From NCBI GenBank assembly GCA_039707655.1, contig CM077665.1:447825531-447889530 (forward strand): a stretch of DNA of 64,000 nt, written 5' to 3'. The number at the start of each line of letters is the position of its first letter. Positions within the stretch are counted from its first letter, which is position 1. Made by a program: the position numbers and the translations under genes. This DNA is from Elymus sibiricus. Its lineage: Eukaryota; Streptophyta; Magnoliopsida; Poales; Poaceae. Under the pieces are notes generated by a model. That model was not told the DNA's origin and did no database searches. It worked only from the letters and a program-made list of their open reading frames with translations. Of this stretch, positions 24,471 to 38,735 are shown piece after piece.

Positions 24471-26507
24471 TCAAAATAAATCATGAAATGCATGAAAAAT
24501 AGCAAATGAAGTCAGAAAAGGGTTGAAAAGTGATGATGTGGCTTTGAATGGTGCATATTGAATGCAGAAAAAGTCTTGAGTTAAAATATGTTTAAAAAAT
24601 GAAATCCCTTTGTAATAGATGAGTTTTCGTCCGAAACCCTGATACTTCGAAGGAGATTGTCCAGTTTCTACACGAAGTGCAGCCAGTTTTTCCCGTAACC
24701 CTCTCAACTTTTTAGCACATGCTATGTGGGTGAAATTATGATACCATGCCAATTTTCAACCATTTCAAAGTTTATTTGCAGTGCTTTTCAATCTCAGGGT
24801 CATCTTAGCTCAAAATAAATCACGAAATGCATGAAAAATAGCAAATGAAGTCAGAAAAGGGTTGAAAAGTGATGATGTGGCTTTGAATGGTGCATATTGA
24901 ATGCAGAAAAAGTCTTGAGTTAAAATATGTTTAAAAAAATGAAATCCCTTTGTAATAGACGAGTTTTCGTCCGAAACCCTGATACTTCGAAGGAGATTTT
25001 CCAGTTTGTACACGAAGTGCATCTAGTTTTTCCCGTAACCCTGTCAACTTTTTAGCACATGCTATGTGGGTGAAATTATGATATCATGCCAATTTTCAAC
25101 CATTTCAGAGTTCATTTGCAGTTCTTTTCAATCTCAGGGTCATCTTAGCTCAAAATAAATCATGAAATGCATGAAAAATAGCAAATGAAGTCAGAAAAGG
25201 GTTGAAAAGTGATGATGTGGCTTTGAATGGTGCATATTGAATGCAGAAAAAGTCTTGAGTTAAAATATGTTTAAAAAAATGAAATCCCTTTGTAATAGAC
25301 GAGTTTTCGTCCGAAACCCTGATACTTCGAAGGAGATTGTCCAGTTTGTACACGAAGTGCATCCAGTTTTTCCCGTAACCCTCTCAACTTTTTAGCACAT
25401 GCTATGTGGGTGAAATTATGATACCATGCCAATTTTCAACCATTCCAGAGTTCATTTGCAGTGCTTTTCAATCTCAGGGTCATCTTAGCTCAAACTAAAT
25501 CATGAAATGCATGAAAAATAGCAAATGAAGTCAGAAAAGGGTTGAAAAGTGATGATGTGGCTTTTAATGGTGCATATTGAATGCAGAAAAAGTCTTGAGT
25601 TAAAATATGTTTAAAAAATAAAATCCCTTTGTAATAGACGAGTTTTCGTCCGAAACTCTGATACTTCGAAGGAGATTGTCCAGTTTGTACACGAAGTGCA
25701 GCCAGTTTTTCCCGTAACCCTCTCAACTTTTTAGCACATGCTATGTGGATGAAATTATGATACCATGCCAATTTTCAACCATTTCAGAGTTCATTTGCAG
25801 TGCTTTTCAATCTCAGGGTCATCTTAGCTCAAAATAAATCATGAAATGCATGAAAAATAGCAAATGAAGTCAGAAAAGGGTTGAAAAGTGATGATGTTGC
25901 TTTGAATGGTGCATATTGAATGCAGAAAAAGTCTTGAGTTAAAATATGTTTTAAAAAATGAAATCCCTTTGTAATAGACGTGTTTTCGTCCGAAACCCTG
26001 ATACTTCGAAGGAGATTGTCCAGTTTGTACACGAAGTGCATCCAGTTTTTCCCGTAACCCTCTCAACTTCTTAGCACATGCTATGTGGGTGAAATTATGA
26101 TACCATGCCAATTTTCAACCATTCCAGAGTTCATTTGCAGTGCTATTCAATCTCAGGGTCATCTTAGCTCAAAATAAATCATGAAATGCATGAAAAATAG
26201 CAAATGAAGTCAGAAAAGGGTTGAAAAGTGATGATGTGGCTTTTAATGGTGCATATTGAATGCAGAAAAAGTCTTGAGTTAAAATATGTTTAAAAAATGA
26301 AATCCCTTTGTAATAGACGAGTTTTCGTCCGAAACCCTGATACTTCGAAGGAGATTGTCCAGTTTGTACACGAAGTGCATCGAGTTTTTCCCGTAACCCT
26401 CTCAACTTTTTAGCACATGCTATGTGGGTAAAATTATGATACCATGCCAATTTTCAACCATTTCAGAGTTCATTTGCAGTGCTTTTCAATCTCAGGGTCA
26501 TCTTAGC
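24471..26507. repeat. Unit a-b-c-d-e-(f/g) (6 monomers)
   Basis: Starts are 24471, 24810, 25150, 25490, 25829 and 26169. The first five repeat the previous unit almost base for base; f and g are fused in one monomer, so the unit is exactly one monomer shorter. Confidence 0.85.
26169..26507. repeat. Chimeric monomer 2 (f left part, g right part)
   Basis: The left part is type f (GCTATTCAATC just upstream and TTTTAATGG, T at 26244). From 26297 on it is type g (six-A run, GCATCGAG, GTGGGTAAAATTATG). The switch lies in 26245-26296. Complete f and g monomers exist at 23792/24132 and 28206/28546, so this is a clean one-monomer deletion by recombination between neighbouring monomers. Confidence 0.85.
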
Positions 26508-29500
26508 TCAAAATAAATCATGAAATGCATGAAAAATAGCAAATGAAGTCAGAAAAGGGTTGAAAAGTGATGATGTGGCTTTGAATGGTGCATATTGAAT
26601 GCAGAAAAAGTCTTGAGTTAAAATATGTTTAAAAAATGAAATCCCTTTGTAATAGATGAGTTTTCGTCCGAAACCCTGATACTTCGAAGGAGATTGTCCA
26701 GTTTCTACACGAAGTGCAGCCAGTTTTTCCCGTAACCCTCTCAACTTTTTAGCACATGCTATGTGGGTGAAATTATGATACCATGCCAATTTTCAACCAT
26801 TTCAAAGTTTATTTGCAGTGCTTTTCAATCTCAGGGTCATCTTAGCTCAAAATAAATCACGAAATGCATGAAAAATAGCAAATGAAGTCAGAAAAGGGTT
26901 GAAAAGTGATGATGTGGCTTTGAATGGTGCATATTGAATGCAGAAAAAGTCTTGAGTTAAAATATGTTTAAAAAAATGAAATCCCTTTGTAATAGACGAG
27001 TTTTCGTCCGAAACCCTGATACTTCGAAGGAGATTTTCCAGTTTGTACACGAAGTGCATCTAGTTTTTCCCGTAACCCTGTCAACTTTTTAGCACATGCT
27101 ATGTGGGTGAAATTATGATATCATGCCAATTTTCAACCATTTCAGAGTTCATTTGCAGTTCTTTTCAATCTCAGGGTCATCTTAGCTCAAAATAAATCAT
27201 GAAATGCATGAAAAATAGCAAATGAAGTCAGAAAAGGGTTGAAAAGTGATGATGTGGCTTTGAATGGTGCATATTGAATGCAGAAAAAGTCTTGAGTTAA
27301 AATATGTTTAAAAAAATGAAATCCCTTTGTAATAGACGAGTTTTCGTCCGAAACCCTGATACTTCGAAGGAGATTGTCCAGTTTGTACACGAAGTGCATC
27401 CAGTTTTTCCCGTAACCCTCTCAACTTTTTAGCACATGCTATGTGGGTGAAATTATGATACCATGCCAATTTTCAACCATTCCAGAGTTCATTTGCAGTG
27501 CTTTTCAATCTCAGGGTCATCTTAGCTCAAACTAAATCATGAAATGCATGAAAAATAGCAAATGAAGTCAGAAAAGGGTTGAAAAGTGATGATGTGGCTT
27601 TTAATGGTGCATATTGAATGCAGAAAAAGTCTTGAGTTAAAATATGTTTAAAAAATAAAATCCCTTTGTAATAGACGAGTTTTCGTCCGAAACTCTGATA
27701 CTTCGAAGGAGATTGTCCAGTTTGTACACGAAGTGCAGCCAGTTTTTCCCGTAACCCTCTCAACTTTTTAGCACATGCTATGTGGATGAAATTATGATAC
27801 CATGCCAATTTTCAACCATTTCAGAGTTCATTTGCAGTGCTTTTCAATCTCAGGGTCATCTTAGCTCAAAATAAATCATGAAATGCATGAAAAATAGCAA
27901 ATGAAGTCAGAAAAGGGTTGAAAAGTGATGATGTTGCTTTGAATGGTGCATATTGAATGCAGAAAAAGTCTTGAGTTAAAATATGTTTTAAAAAATGAAA
28001 TCCCTTTGTAATAGACGTGTTTTCGTCCGAAACCCTGATACTTCGAAGGAGATTGTCCAGTTTGTACACGAAGTGCATCCAGTTTTTCCCGTAACCCTCT
28101 CAACTTCTTAGCACATGCTATGTGGGTGAAATTATGATACCATGCCAATTTTCAACCATTCCAGAGTTCATTTGCAGTGCTATTCAATCTCAGGGTCATC
28201 TTAGCTCAAAATAAATCATGAAATGCATGAAAAATAGCAAATGAAGTCAGAAAAGGGTTGAAAAGTGATGATGTGGCTTTTAATGGTGCATATTGAATGC
28301 AGAAAAAGTCTTGAGTTAAAATATGTTTAAAAATATGAAATCCCTTTGTAATAGACGAGTTTTCGTCCGAAACCCTGATACTTCGAAGGAGATTGTCCAG
28401 TTTGTACACGAAGTGCATCCAGTTTTTCCCGTAACCCTCTCAACTTTTTAGCACATGCTATGTGGGTGAAATTATGATACCATGCCAATTTTCAACCATT
28501 TCAGAGTTCATTTGCAGTGCTTTTCAATCTCAGGGTCATCTTAGCTCAAAATAAATCATGAAATGCATGAAAAATAGCAAATGAAGTCAGAAAAGGGTTG
28601 AAAAGTGATGATGTGGCTTTGAATGGTGCATATTGAATGCAGAAAAAGTCTTGAGTTAAAATATGTTTAAAAAATGAAATCCCTTTGTAATAGACGAGTT
28701 TTCGTCCGAAACCCTGATACTTCGAAGGAGATTGTCCAGTTTGTACACGAAGTGCATCGAGTTTTTCCCGTAACCCTCTCAACTTTTTAGCACATGCTAT
28801 GTGGGTAAAATTATGATACCATGCCAATTTTCAACCATTTCAGAGTTCATTTGCAGTGCTTTTCAATCTCAGGGTCATCTTAGCTCAAAATAAATCATGA
28901 AATGCATGAAAAATAGCAAATGAAGTCAGAAAAGGGTTGAAAAGTGATGATGTGGCTTTGAATGGTGCATATTGAATGCAGAAAAAGTCTTGAGTTAAAA
29001 TATGTTTAAAAATATGAAATCCCTTTGTAATAGACAAGTTTTCGTCCGAAACCCTGATACTTCGAAGGAGATTGTCCAGTTTGTACACGAAGTGCATCCA
29101 GTGTTTCCCGTAACCCTCTCAACTTTTTAGCACATGCTATGTGGGTGAAATTATGATACCATGCCAATTTTCAACCATTTCAGAGTTCATTTGCAGTGCT
29201 TTTCAATCTCAGGGTCATCTTAGCTCAAAATAAATCAAGAAATGCATGAAAAATAGCAAATGAAGTCAGAAAAGGGTTGAAAAGTGATGATGTGGATTTG
29301 AATGGTGCATATTGAATGCATAAAAAGTCTTGAGTTAAAATATGTTTAAAAATGAAATCCCTTTTGTAATAGACGAGTTTTCGTTCGAAACCCCGATACT
29401 TCGAAGGAGATTTTCCAGTTTGTACACGAAGTGCATCCAGTTTTTCCCGTAACCCTCTCAACTTTTTAGCACATGCTATGTGGGTGAAATTATGATACCA

Positions 29501-30922
29501 TGCCAATTTTCAACCATTTCAGAGTTCATTTGCAGTGCTTTTCAATCTCAGGGTCATCTTAGCTGAAAATAAATAATGAAATGCATGAAAAATAGCAAAT
29601 GAAGTCAGAAAAGGGTTGAAAAGTGATGATGTGGCTTTGAATGGTGCATATTGAATGCAGAAAAAGTCTTGAGTTAAAATATGTTTAAAAAATGAAATCC
29701 CTTTGTAATAGACGAGTTTTCGTCCGAAACCCTAATACTTCGAAGGAGATTTTCCAGTTTGTACACGAAGTGCATCGAGTTTTTCCCGTAACCCTCTCAA
29801 CTTTTTAGCACATGCTATGTGGGTGAAATTATGATATCATGCCAATTTTCAACCATTTCAGAGTTCATTTGCAGTGCTTTTCAATCTCAGGGTCATCTTA
29901 GCTCAAAATAAATCATGAAATGCATGAAAAATAGCAAATGAAGTCAGAAAAGGGTTGAAAATTGATGATGTGGCTTTGAATGGTGCATATTGAATGCAGA
30001 AAAAGTCTTGAGTTAAAATATGTTTAAAAAAAGAAAATCCTTTTGTAATAGACGAGTTTTTGTCCGAAACCCTGATACTTCGAAGGAGATTGTCCAGTTT
30101 CTACACGAAGTACATCCAGTTTTTCCCGTAACCCTCTCAACTTTTTAGCACATGCTATGTGGGTGAAATTATGATACCATGCCAATTTTCAACCATTTCA
30201 GAGTTCATTTGCAGTGCTTTTCAATCTCAGGGTCATCTCAGCTCAAAATAAATCATGAAATGCATGAAAAATAGCAAATGAAGTCAGAAAAGGGTTGAAA
30301 AGTGATGATGTGGCTTTGAATGGTGCATATCGAATGCAGAAAAAGTCTTGAGTTAAAATATGTTTAAAAAAATGAAATCCCTTTGTAATAGACGAGTTTT
30401 CGTCCGAAACCCTGATACTTCGAAGGAGATTTTGCAGTTTGTACACGAAGTGCATCGAGTTTTTCCCGTAACCCTCTCAACTTTTTAGCACATGCTATGT
30501 GGGTGAAATTATGATACCATGCCAATTTTCAACCATTTCAGAGTTCATTTGCAGTGCTTTTCAATCTCAGGGTCATCTTAGCTCAAAATAAATCATGAAA
30601 TGCATGAAAAATAGCAAATGAAGTCAGAAAAGGGTTGAAAAGTGATGATGTGGCTTTGAATGGTGCATATTGAATGCAGAAAAAGTCTTGAGTTAAAATA
30701 TGTTTAAAAATATGAGATCCCTTTGTAATAGACTAGTTTTCATCCGAAACCCTGATACTTCGAAGGAGATTTTCCAGTTTGTACACGAAGTGCATCGAGT
30801 TTTTCCCGTAACCCTCTCAACTTTTTAGCACATGCTATGTGGGTGAAATTATGATATCATGCCAATTTCCAACCATTTCAGAGTTCATTTGCAGTTCTTT
30901 TCAATCTCAGGGTCATCTTAGC
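26508..30922. repeat. Unit a-b-c-d-e-f-g-h-i-j-k-l-m (13 monomers)
   Basis: Starts are 26508, 26847, 27187, 27527, 27866, 28206, 28546, 28885, 29225, 29565, 29904, 30243 and 30583 (4415 bp). Markers for the added types: h, CCAGTGTTTCCCG; i, GTGGATTTGAATGG with GCATAAAAAG and CGTTCGAAACC; j, AGCTGAAAATAAATAATG; k, AAAATTGATGATG with GAGTTTTTGTCC; l, preceded by CATCTCAGCTC; m, GAGATCCC with CTAGTTTTCATCC. Type n, present in the next two units, is missing here. Confidence 0.82.
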
Positions 30923-33900
30923 TCAAAATAAATCATGAAATGCATGAAAAATAGCAAATGAAGTCAGAAAAGGGTTGAAAAGTGATGATGTGGCTTTGAA
31001 TGGTGCATATTGAATGCAGAAAAAGTCTTGAGTTAAAATATGTTTAAAAAATGAAATCCCTTTGTAATAGACGAGTTTTCGTCCGAAACCCTGATACTTC
31101 GAAGGAGATTGTCCAGTTTCTACACGAAGTGCAGCCAGTTTTTCCCGTAACCCTCTCAACTTTTTAGCACATGCTATGTGGGTAAAATTATGATACCATG
31201 CCAATTTTCAACCATTTCAAAGTTCATTTGCAGTGCTTTTCAATCTCAGGGTCATCTTAGCTCAAAATAAATCACGAAATGCATGAAAAATAGCAAATGG
31301 AGTCAGAAAAGGGTTGAAAAGTGATGATGTGGCTTTGAATGGTGCATATTGAATGCAGAAAAAGTCTTGAGTTAAAATATGTTTAAAAAAATGAAATCCC
31401 TTTGTAATAGACGAGTTTTCGTCCGAAACCCTGATACTTCGAAGGAGATTTTCCAGTTTGTACACGAAGTGCATCTAGTTTTTCCCGTAACCCTGTCAAC
31501 TTTTTAGCACATGCTATGTGGGTGAAATTATGATATCATGCCAATTTTCAACCATTTCAGAGTTCATTTGCAGTTCTTTTCAATCTCAGGGTCATCTTAG
31601 CTCAAAATAAATCATGAAATGCATGAAAAATAGCAAATGAAGTCAGAAAAGGGTTGAAAAGTGATGATGTGGCTTTGAATGGTGCATATTGAATGCAGAA
31701 AAAGTCTTGAGTTAAAATATGTTTAAAAAAATGAAATCCCTTTGTAATAGACGAGTTTTCGTCCGAAACCCTGATACTTCGAAGGAGATTGTCCAGTTTG
31801 TACACGAAGTGCATCCAGTTTTTCCCGTAACCCTCTCAACTTTTTAGCACATGCTATGTGGGTGAAATTATGATACCATGCCAATTTTCAACCATTCCAG
31901 AGTTCATTTGCAGTGCTTTTCAATCTCAGGGTCATCTTAGCTCAAACTAAATCATGAAATGCATGAAAAATAGCAAATGAAGTCAGAAAAGGGTTGAAAA
32001 GTGATGATGTGGCTTTTAATGGTGCATATTGAATGCAGAAAAAGTCTTGAGTTAAAATATGTTTAAAAAATAAAATCCCTTTGTAATAGACGAGTTTTCG
32101 TCCGAAACCCTGATACTTCGAAGGAGATTGTCCAGTTTGTACACGAAGTGCAGCCAGTTTTTCCCGTAACCCTCTCAACTTTTTAGCACATGCTATGTGG
32201 GTGAAATTATGATACCATGCCAATTTTCAACCATTTCAGAGTTCATTTGCAGTGCTTTTCAATCTCAGGGTCATCTTAGCTCAAAATAAATCATGAAATG
32301 CATGAAAAATAGCAAATGAAGTCAGAAAAGGGTTGAAAAGTGATGATGTGGCTTTGAATGGTGCATATTGAATGCAGAAAAAGTCTTGAGTTAAAATATG
32401 TTTTAAAAAATGAAATCCCTTTGTAATAGACGTGTTTTCGTCCGAAACCCTGATACTTCGAAGGAGATTGTCCAGTTTGTACACGAAGTGCATCCAGTTT
32501 TTCCCGTAACCCTCTCAACTTCTTAGCACATGCTATGTGGGTGAAATTATGATACCATGCCAATTTTCAACCACTCCAGAGTTCATTTGCAGTGCTATTC
32601 AATCTCAGGGTCATCTTAGCTCAAAATAAATCATGAAATGCATGAAAAATAGCAAATGAAGTCAGAAAAGGGTTGAAAAGTGATGATGTGGCTTTTAATG
32701 GTGCATATTGAATGCAGAAAAAGTCTTGAGTTAAAATATGTTTAAAAATATGAAATCCCTTTGTAATAGACGAGTTTTCGTCCGAAACCCTGATACTTCG
32801 AAGGAGATTGTCCAGTTTGTACACGAAGTGCATCCAGTTTTTCCCGTAACCCTCTCAACTTTTTAGCACATGCTATGTGGGTGAAATTATGATACCATGC
32901 CAATTTTCAACCATTTCAGAGTTCATTTGCAGTGCTTTTCAATCTCAGGGTCATCTTAGCTCAAAATAAATCATGAAATGCATGAAAAATAGCAAATGAA
33001 GTCAGAAAAGGGTTGAAAAGTGATGATGTGGCTTTGAATGGTGCATATTGAATGCAGAAAAAGTCTTGAGTTAAAATATGTTTAAAAATATGAAATCCCT
33101 TTGTAATAGACGAGTTTTCGTCCGAAACCCTGATACTTCGAAGGAGATTGTCCAGTTTGTACACGAAGTGCATCCAGTGTTTCCCGTAACCCTCTCACCT
33201 TTTTAGCACATGCTATGTGGGTGAAATTATGATACCATGCCAATTTTCAACCATTTCAGAGTTCATTTGCAGTGCTTTTCAATCTCAGGGTCATCTTAGC
33301 TGAAAATAAATAATGAAATGCATGAAAAATAGCAAATGAAGTCAGAAAAGGGTTGAAAAGTGATGATGTGGCTTTGAATGGTGCATATTGAATGCAGAAA
33401 AAGTCTTGAGTTAAAATATGTTTAAAAAATGAAATCCCTTTGTAATAGACGAGTTTTCGTCCGAAACCCTAATACTTCGAAGGAGATTTTCCAGTTTGTA
33501 CACGAAGTGCATCGAGTTTTTCCCGTAACCCTCTCAACTTTTTAGCACATGCTATGTGGGTGAAATTATGATATCATGCCAATTTTCAACCATTTCAGAG
33601 TTCATTTGCAGTGCTTTTCAATCTCAGGGTCATCTTAGCTCAAAATAAATCATGAAATGCATGAAAAATAGCAAATGAAGTCAGAAAAGGGTTGAAAATT
33701 GATGATGTGGCTTTGAATGGTGCATATTGAATGCAGAAAAAGTCTTGAGTTAAAATATGTTTAAAAAAATAAAATCCTTTTGTAATAGACGAGTTTTTGT
33801 CCGAAACCCTGATACTTCGAAGGAGATTGTCCAGTTTCTACACGAAGTACATCCAGTTTTTCCCGTAACCCTCTCAACTTTTTAGCACATGCTATGTGGG

Positions 33901-34999
33901 TGAAATTATGATACCATGCCAATTTTCAACCATTTCAGAGTTCATTTGCAGTGCTTTTCAATCTCAGGGTCATCTCAGCTCAAAATAAATCATGAAATGC
34001 ATGAAAAATAGCAAATGAAGTCAGAAAAGGGTTGAAAAGTGATGATGTGGCTTTGAATTGTGCATATTGAATGCAGAAAAAGTCTTGAGTTAAAATATGT
34101 TTAAAAAAATGAAATCCCTTTGTAATAGACGAGTTTTCGTCCGAAACCCTGATACTTCGAAGGAGATTTTCCAGTTTGTACACGAAGTGCATCGAGTTTT
34201 TCCCGTAACCCTCTCAACTTTTTAGCACATGCTATGTGGGTGAAATTATGATACCATGCCAATTTTCAACCATTTCAGAGTTCATTTGCAGTGCTTTTCA
34301 ATCTCAGGGTCATCTTAGCTCAAAATAAATCATGAAATGCATGAAAAATAGCAAATGAAGTCAGAAAAGGGTTGAAAAGTGATGATGTGGCTTTGAATGG
34401 TGCATATTGAATGCAGAAAAAGTCTTGAGTTAAAATATGTTCAAAAATATGAGATCCCTTTGTAATAGACTAGTTTTCATCCGAAACCCTGATACTTCGA
34501 AGGAGATTTTCCAGTTTGTACACGAAGTGCATCGAGTTTTTCCCGTAACCCTCTCAACTTTTTAGCACATGCTATGTGGGTGAAATTATGATATCATGCC
34601 AATTTCCAACCATTTCAGAGTTCATTTGCAGTTCTTTTCAATCTCAGGGTCATCTTAGCTCAAAATAAATCATGAAATGCATGAAAAATAGCAAATGAAA
34701 TCAGAAAAGGGTTGAAAAGTGATGATGTGGCTTTGAATGGTGCATATTGAATGCATAAAAAGTCTTGAGTTAAAATATGTTTAAAAATATGAAATCCCTT
34801 TGTAATAGACGAGTTTTCGTCCGAAACCCTGATACTTCGAAGGAGATTGTCCAGTTTGTACACGAAGTCCATCCAGTTTTTCCCGTAACCCTCTCAACTT
34901 TTTTGCACATGCTATGTGGGTGAAATTATGATACCATGCCAATTTTCAACCATTCCAGAGTTCATTTGCAGTATTTTTCAATCTCAGGGTCATCTTAGC
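30923..34999. repeat. Unit a-b-c-d-e-f-h-j-k-l-m-n (12 monomers)
   Basis: Starts are 30923, 31262, 31602, 31942, 32281, 32621, 32961, 33301, 33640, 33980, 34320 and 34660. Types g and i are absent: an h-type monomer with CCAGTGTTTCCCG and CTCTCACCTTTTT at 32961 runs directly into the j marker AGCTGAAAATAAATAATG. Type n (GCAAATGAAATCAG, GAAGTCCATCC, TTTTTTGCAC) closes the unit. Confidence 0.82.
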
Positions 35000-37900
35000 T
35001 CAAACTAAATCATGAAATGCATGAAAAATAGCAAATGAAGTCAGAAAAGGGTTGAAAAGTGATGATGTGGCTTTGAATGGTGCATATTGAATGCAGAAAA
35101 AGTCTTGAGTTAAAATATGTTTAAAAAATGAAATCCCTTTGTAATAGACGAGTTTTCGTCCGAAACCCTGATACTTCGAAGGAGATTGTCCAGTTTCTAC
35201 ACGAAGTGCAGCCAGTTTTTCCCGTAACCCTCTCAACTTTTTAGCACATGCTATGTGGGTGAAATTATGATACCATGCCAATTTTCAACCATTTCAAAGT
35301 TCATTTGCAGTGCTTTTCAATCTCAGGGTCATCTTAGCTCAAAATAAATCATGAAATGCATGAAAAATAGCAAATGAAGTCAGAAAAGGGTTGAAAAGTG
35401 ATGATGTGGCTTTGAATGGTGCATATTGAATGTAGAAAAAGTCTTGAGTTAAAATATGTTTTAAAAAATGAAATCCCTTTGTAATAGACGTGTTTTCGTC
35501 CGAAACCCTGATACTTCGAAGGAGATTGTCCAGTTTGTACACGAAGTGCATCCAGTTTTTCCCGTAACCCTCTCAACTTCTTAGCACATGCTATGTGGGT
35601 GAAATTATGATACCATGCCAATTTTCAACCATTCCAGAGTTCATTTGCAGTGCTATTCAATCTCAGGGTCATCTTAGCTCAAAATAAATCATGAAATGCA
35701 TGAAAAATAGCAAATGAAGTCAGAAAAGGGTTGAAAAGTGATGATGTGGCTTTTAATGGTGCATATTGAATGCAGAAAAAGTCTTGAGTTAAAATATGTT
35801 TAAAAATATGAAATCCCTTTGTAATAGACGAGTTTTCGTCCGAAACCCTGATACTTCGAAGGAGATTGTCCAGTTTGTACACGAAGTGCATCCAGTTTTT
35901 CCCGTAACCCTCTCAACTTTTTAGCACATGCTATGTGGGTGAAATTATGATACCATGCCAATTTTCAACCATTTCAGAGTTCATTTGCAGTGCTTTTCAA
36001 TCTCAGGGTCATCTTAGCTCAAAATAAATCATGAAATGCATGAAAAATAGCAAATGAAGTCAGAAAAGGGTTGAAAAGTGATGATGTGGCTTTGAATGGT
36101 GCATATTGAATGCAGAAAAAGTCTTGAGTTAAAATATGTTTAAAAAATGAAATCCCTTTGTAATAGACGAGTTTTCGTCCGAAACCCTGATACTTCGAAG
36201 GAGATTGTCCAGTTTGTACACGAAGTGCATCGAGTTTTTCCCGTAACCCTCTCAACTTTTTAGGACATGCTATGTGGGTGAAATTATGATACCATGCCAA
36301 TTTTCAACCATTTCAGAGTTCATTTGCAGTGCTTTTCAATCTCAGGGTCATCTTAGCTCAAAATAAATCATGAAATGCATGAAAAATAGCAAATGAAGTC
36401 AGAAAAGGGTTGAAAAGTGATGATGTGGCTTTGAATGGTGCATATTGAATGCAGAAAAAGTCTTGAGTTAAAATATGTTTAAAAATATGAAATCCCTTTG
36501 TAATAGACGAGTTTTCGTCCGAAACCCTGATACTTCGAAGGAGATTGTCCAGTTTGTACACGAAGTGCATCCAGTGTTTCCCGTAACCCTCTCACCTTTT
36601 TAGCACATGCTATGTGGGTGAAATTATGATACCATGCCAATTTTCAACCATTTCAGAGTTCATTTGCAGTGCTTTTCAATCTCAGGGTCATCTTAGCTCA
36701 AAATAAATCATGAAATGCATGAAAAATAGCAAATGAAGTCAGAAAAGGGTTGAAAAGTGATGATGTGGATTTGAATGGTGCATATTGAATGCATAAAAAG
36801 TCTTGAGTTAAAATATGTTTAAAAATGAAATCCCTTTTGTAATAGACGAGTTTTCGTTCGAAACCCCGATACTTCGAAGGAGATTTTCCAGTTTGTACAC
36901 GAAGTGCATCCAGTTTTTCCCGTAACCCTCTCAACTTTTTAGCACATGCTATGTGGGTGAAATTATGATACCATGCCAATTTTCAACCATTTCAGAGTTC
37001 ATTTGCAGTGCTTTTCAATCTCAGGGTCATCTTAGCTGAAAATAAATAATGAAATGCATGAAAAATAGCAAATGAAGTCAGAAAAGGGTTGAAAAGTGAT
37101 GATGTGGCTTTGAATGGTGCATATTGAATGCAGAAAAAGTCTTGAGTTAAAATATGTTTAAAAAATGAAATCCCTTTGTAATAGACGAGTTTTCGTCCGA
37201 AACCCTAATACTTCGAAGGAGATTTTCCAGTTTGTACACGAAGTGCATCGAGTTTTTCCCGTAACCCTCTCAACTTTTTAGCACATGCTATGTGGGTGAA
37301 ATTATGATATCATGCCAATTTTCAACCATTTCAGAGTTCATTTGCAGTGCTTTTCAATCTCAGGGTCATCTTAGCTCAAAATAAATCATGAAATGCATGA
37401 AAAATAGCAAATGAAGTCAGAAAAGGGTTGAAAATTGATGATGTAGCTTTGAATGGTGCATATTGAATGCAGAAAAAGTCTTGAGTTAAAATATGTTTAA
37501 AAAAATAAAATCCTTTTGTAATAGACGAGTTTTTGTCCGAAACCCTGATACTTCGAAGGAGATTGTCCAGTTTCTACACGAAGTACATCCAGTTTTTCCC
37601 GTAACCCTCTCAATTTTTTAGCACATGCTATGTGGGTGAAATTATGATACCATGCCAATTTTCAACCATTTCAGAGTTCATTTGCAGTGCTTTTCAATCT
37701 CAGGGTCATCTCAGCTCAAAATAAATCATGAAATGCATGAAAAATAGCAAATGAAGTCAGAAAAGGGTTGAAAAGTGATGATGTGGCTTTGAATGGTGCA
37801 TATTGAATGCAGAAAAAGTCTTGAGTTAAAATATGTTTAAAAAAATGAAATCCCTTTGTAATAGACGAGTTTTCGTCCGAAACCCTGATACTTCGAAGGA

Positions 37901-38735
37901 GATTTTCCAGTTTGTACACGAAGTGCATCGAGTTTTTCCCGTAACCCTCTCAACTTTTTAGCACATGCTATGTGGGTGAAATTATGATACCATGCCAATT
38001 TTCAACCATTTCAGAGTTCATTTGCAGTGCTTTTCAATCTCAGGGTCATCTTAGCTCAAAATAAATCATGAAATGCATGAAAAATAGCAAATGAAGTCAG
38101 AAAAGGGTTGAAAAGTGATGATGTGGCTTTGAATGGTGCATATTGAATGCAGAAAAAGTCTTGAGTTAAAATATGTTTAAAAATATGAGATCCCTTTGTA
38201 ATAGACTAGTTTTCATCCGAAACCCTGATACTTCGAAGGAGATTTTCCAGTTTGTACACGAAGTGCATCGAGTTTTTCCCGTAACCCTCTCAACTTTTTA
38301 GCACATGCTATGTGGGTGAAATTATGATATCATGCCAATTTCCAACCATTTCAGAGTTCATTTGCAGTTCTTTTCAATCTCAGGGTCATCTTAGCTCAAA
38401 ATAAATCATGAAATGCATGAAAAATAGCAAATGAAATCAGAAAAGGGTTGAAAAGTGATGATGTGGCTTTGAATGGTGCATATTGAATGCATAAAAAGTC
38501 TTGAGTTAAAATATGTTTAAAAATATGAAATCCCTTTGTAATAGACGAGTTTTCGTCCGAAACCCTGATACTTCGAAGGAGATTGTCCAGTTTGTACACG
38601 AAGTCCATCCAGTTTTTCCCGTAACCCTCTCAACTTTTTTGCACATGCTATGTGGGTGAAATTATGATACCATGCCAATTTTCAACCATTCCAGAGTTCA
38701 TTTGCAGTATTTTTCAATCTCAGGGTCATCTTAGC
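35000..38735. repeat. Unit a-e-f-g-h-i-j-k-l-m-n (11 monomers)
   Basis: Starts are 35000, 35339, 35679, 36019, 36358, 36698, 37038, 37377, 37716, 38056 and 38396. Types b, c and d are missing. Combined with the neighbouring units, it gives the inferred full series a to n of 14 monomers (about 4.75 kb). The e copy has AATGTAGAAAAAG, shared with 40094. Confidence 0.82.

Noticed and set aside
29381..29400. CENP-B-box-like sequence TTTCGTTCGAAAC in type I and M6 monomers
   Set aside because: It matches about 12 of 17 positions of the mammalian box by my alignment but lacks the essential CGGG part. Plant satellites do not in general carry a functional CENP-B box, and Afa repeats are not known as centromeric.
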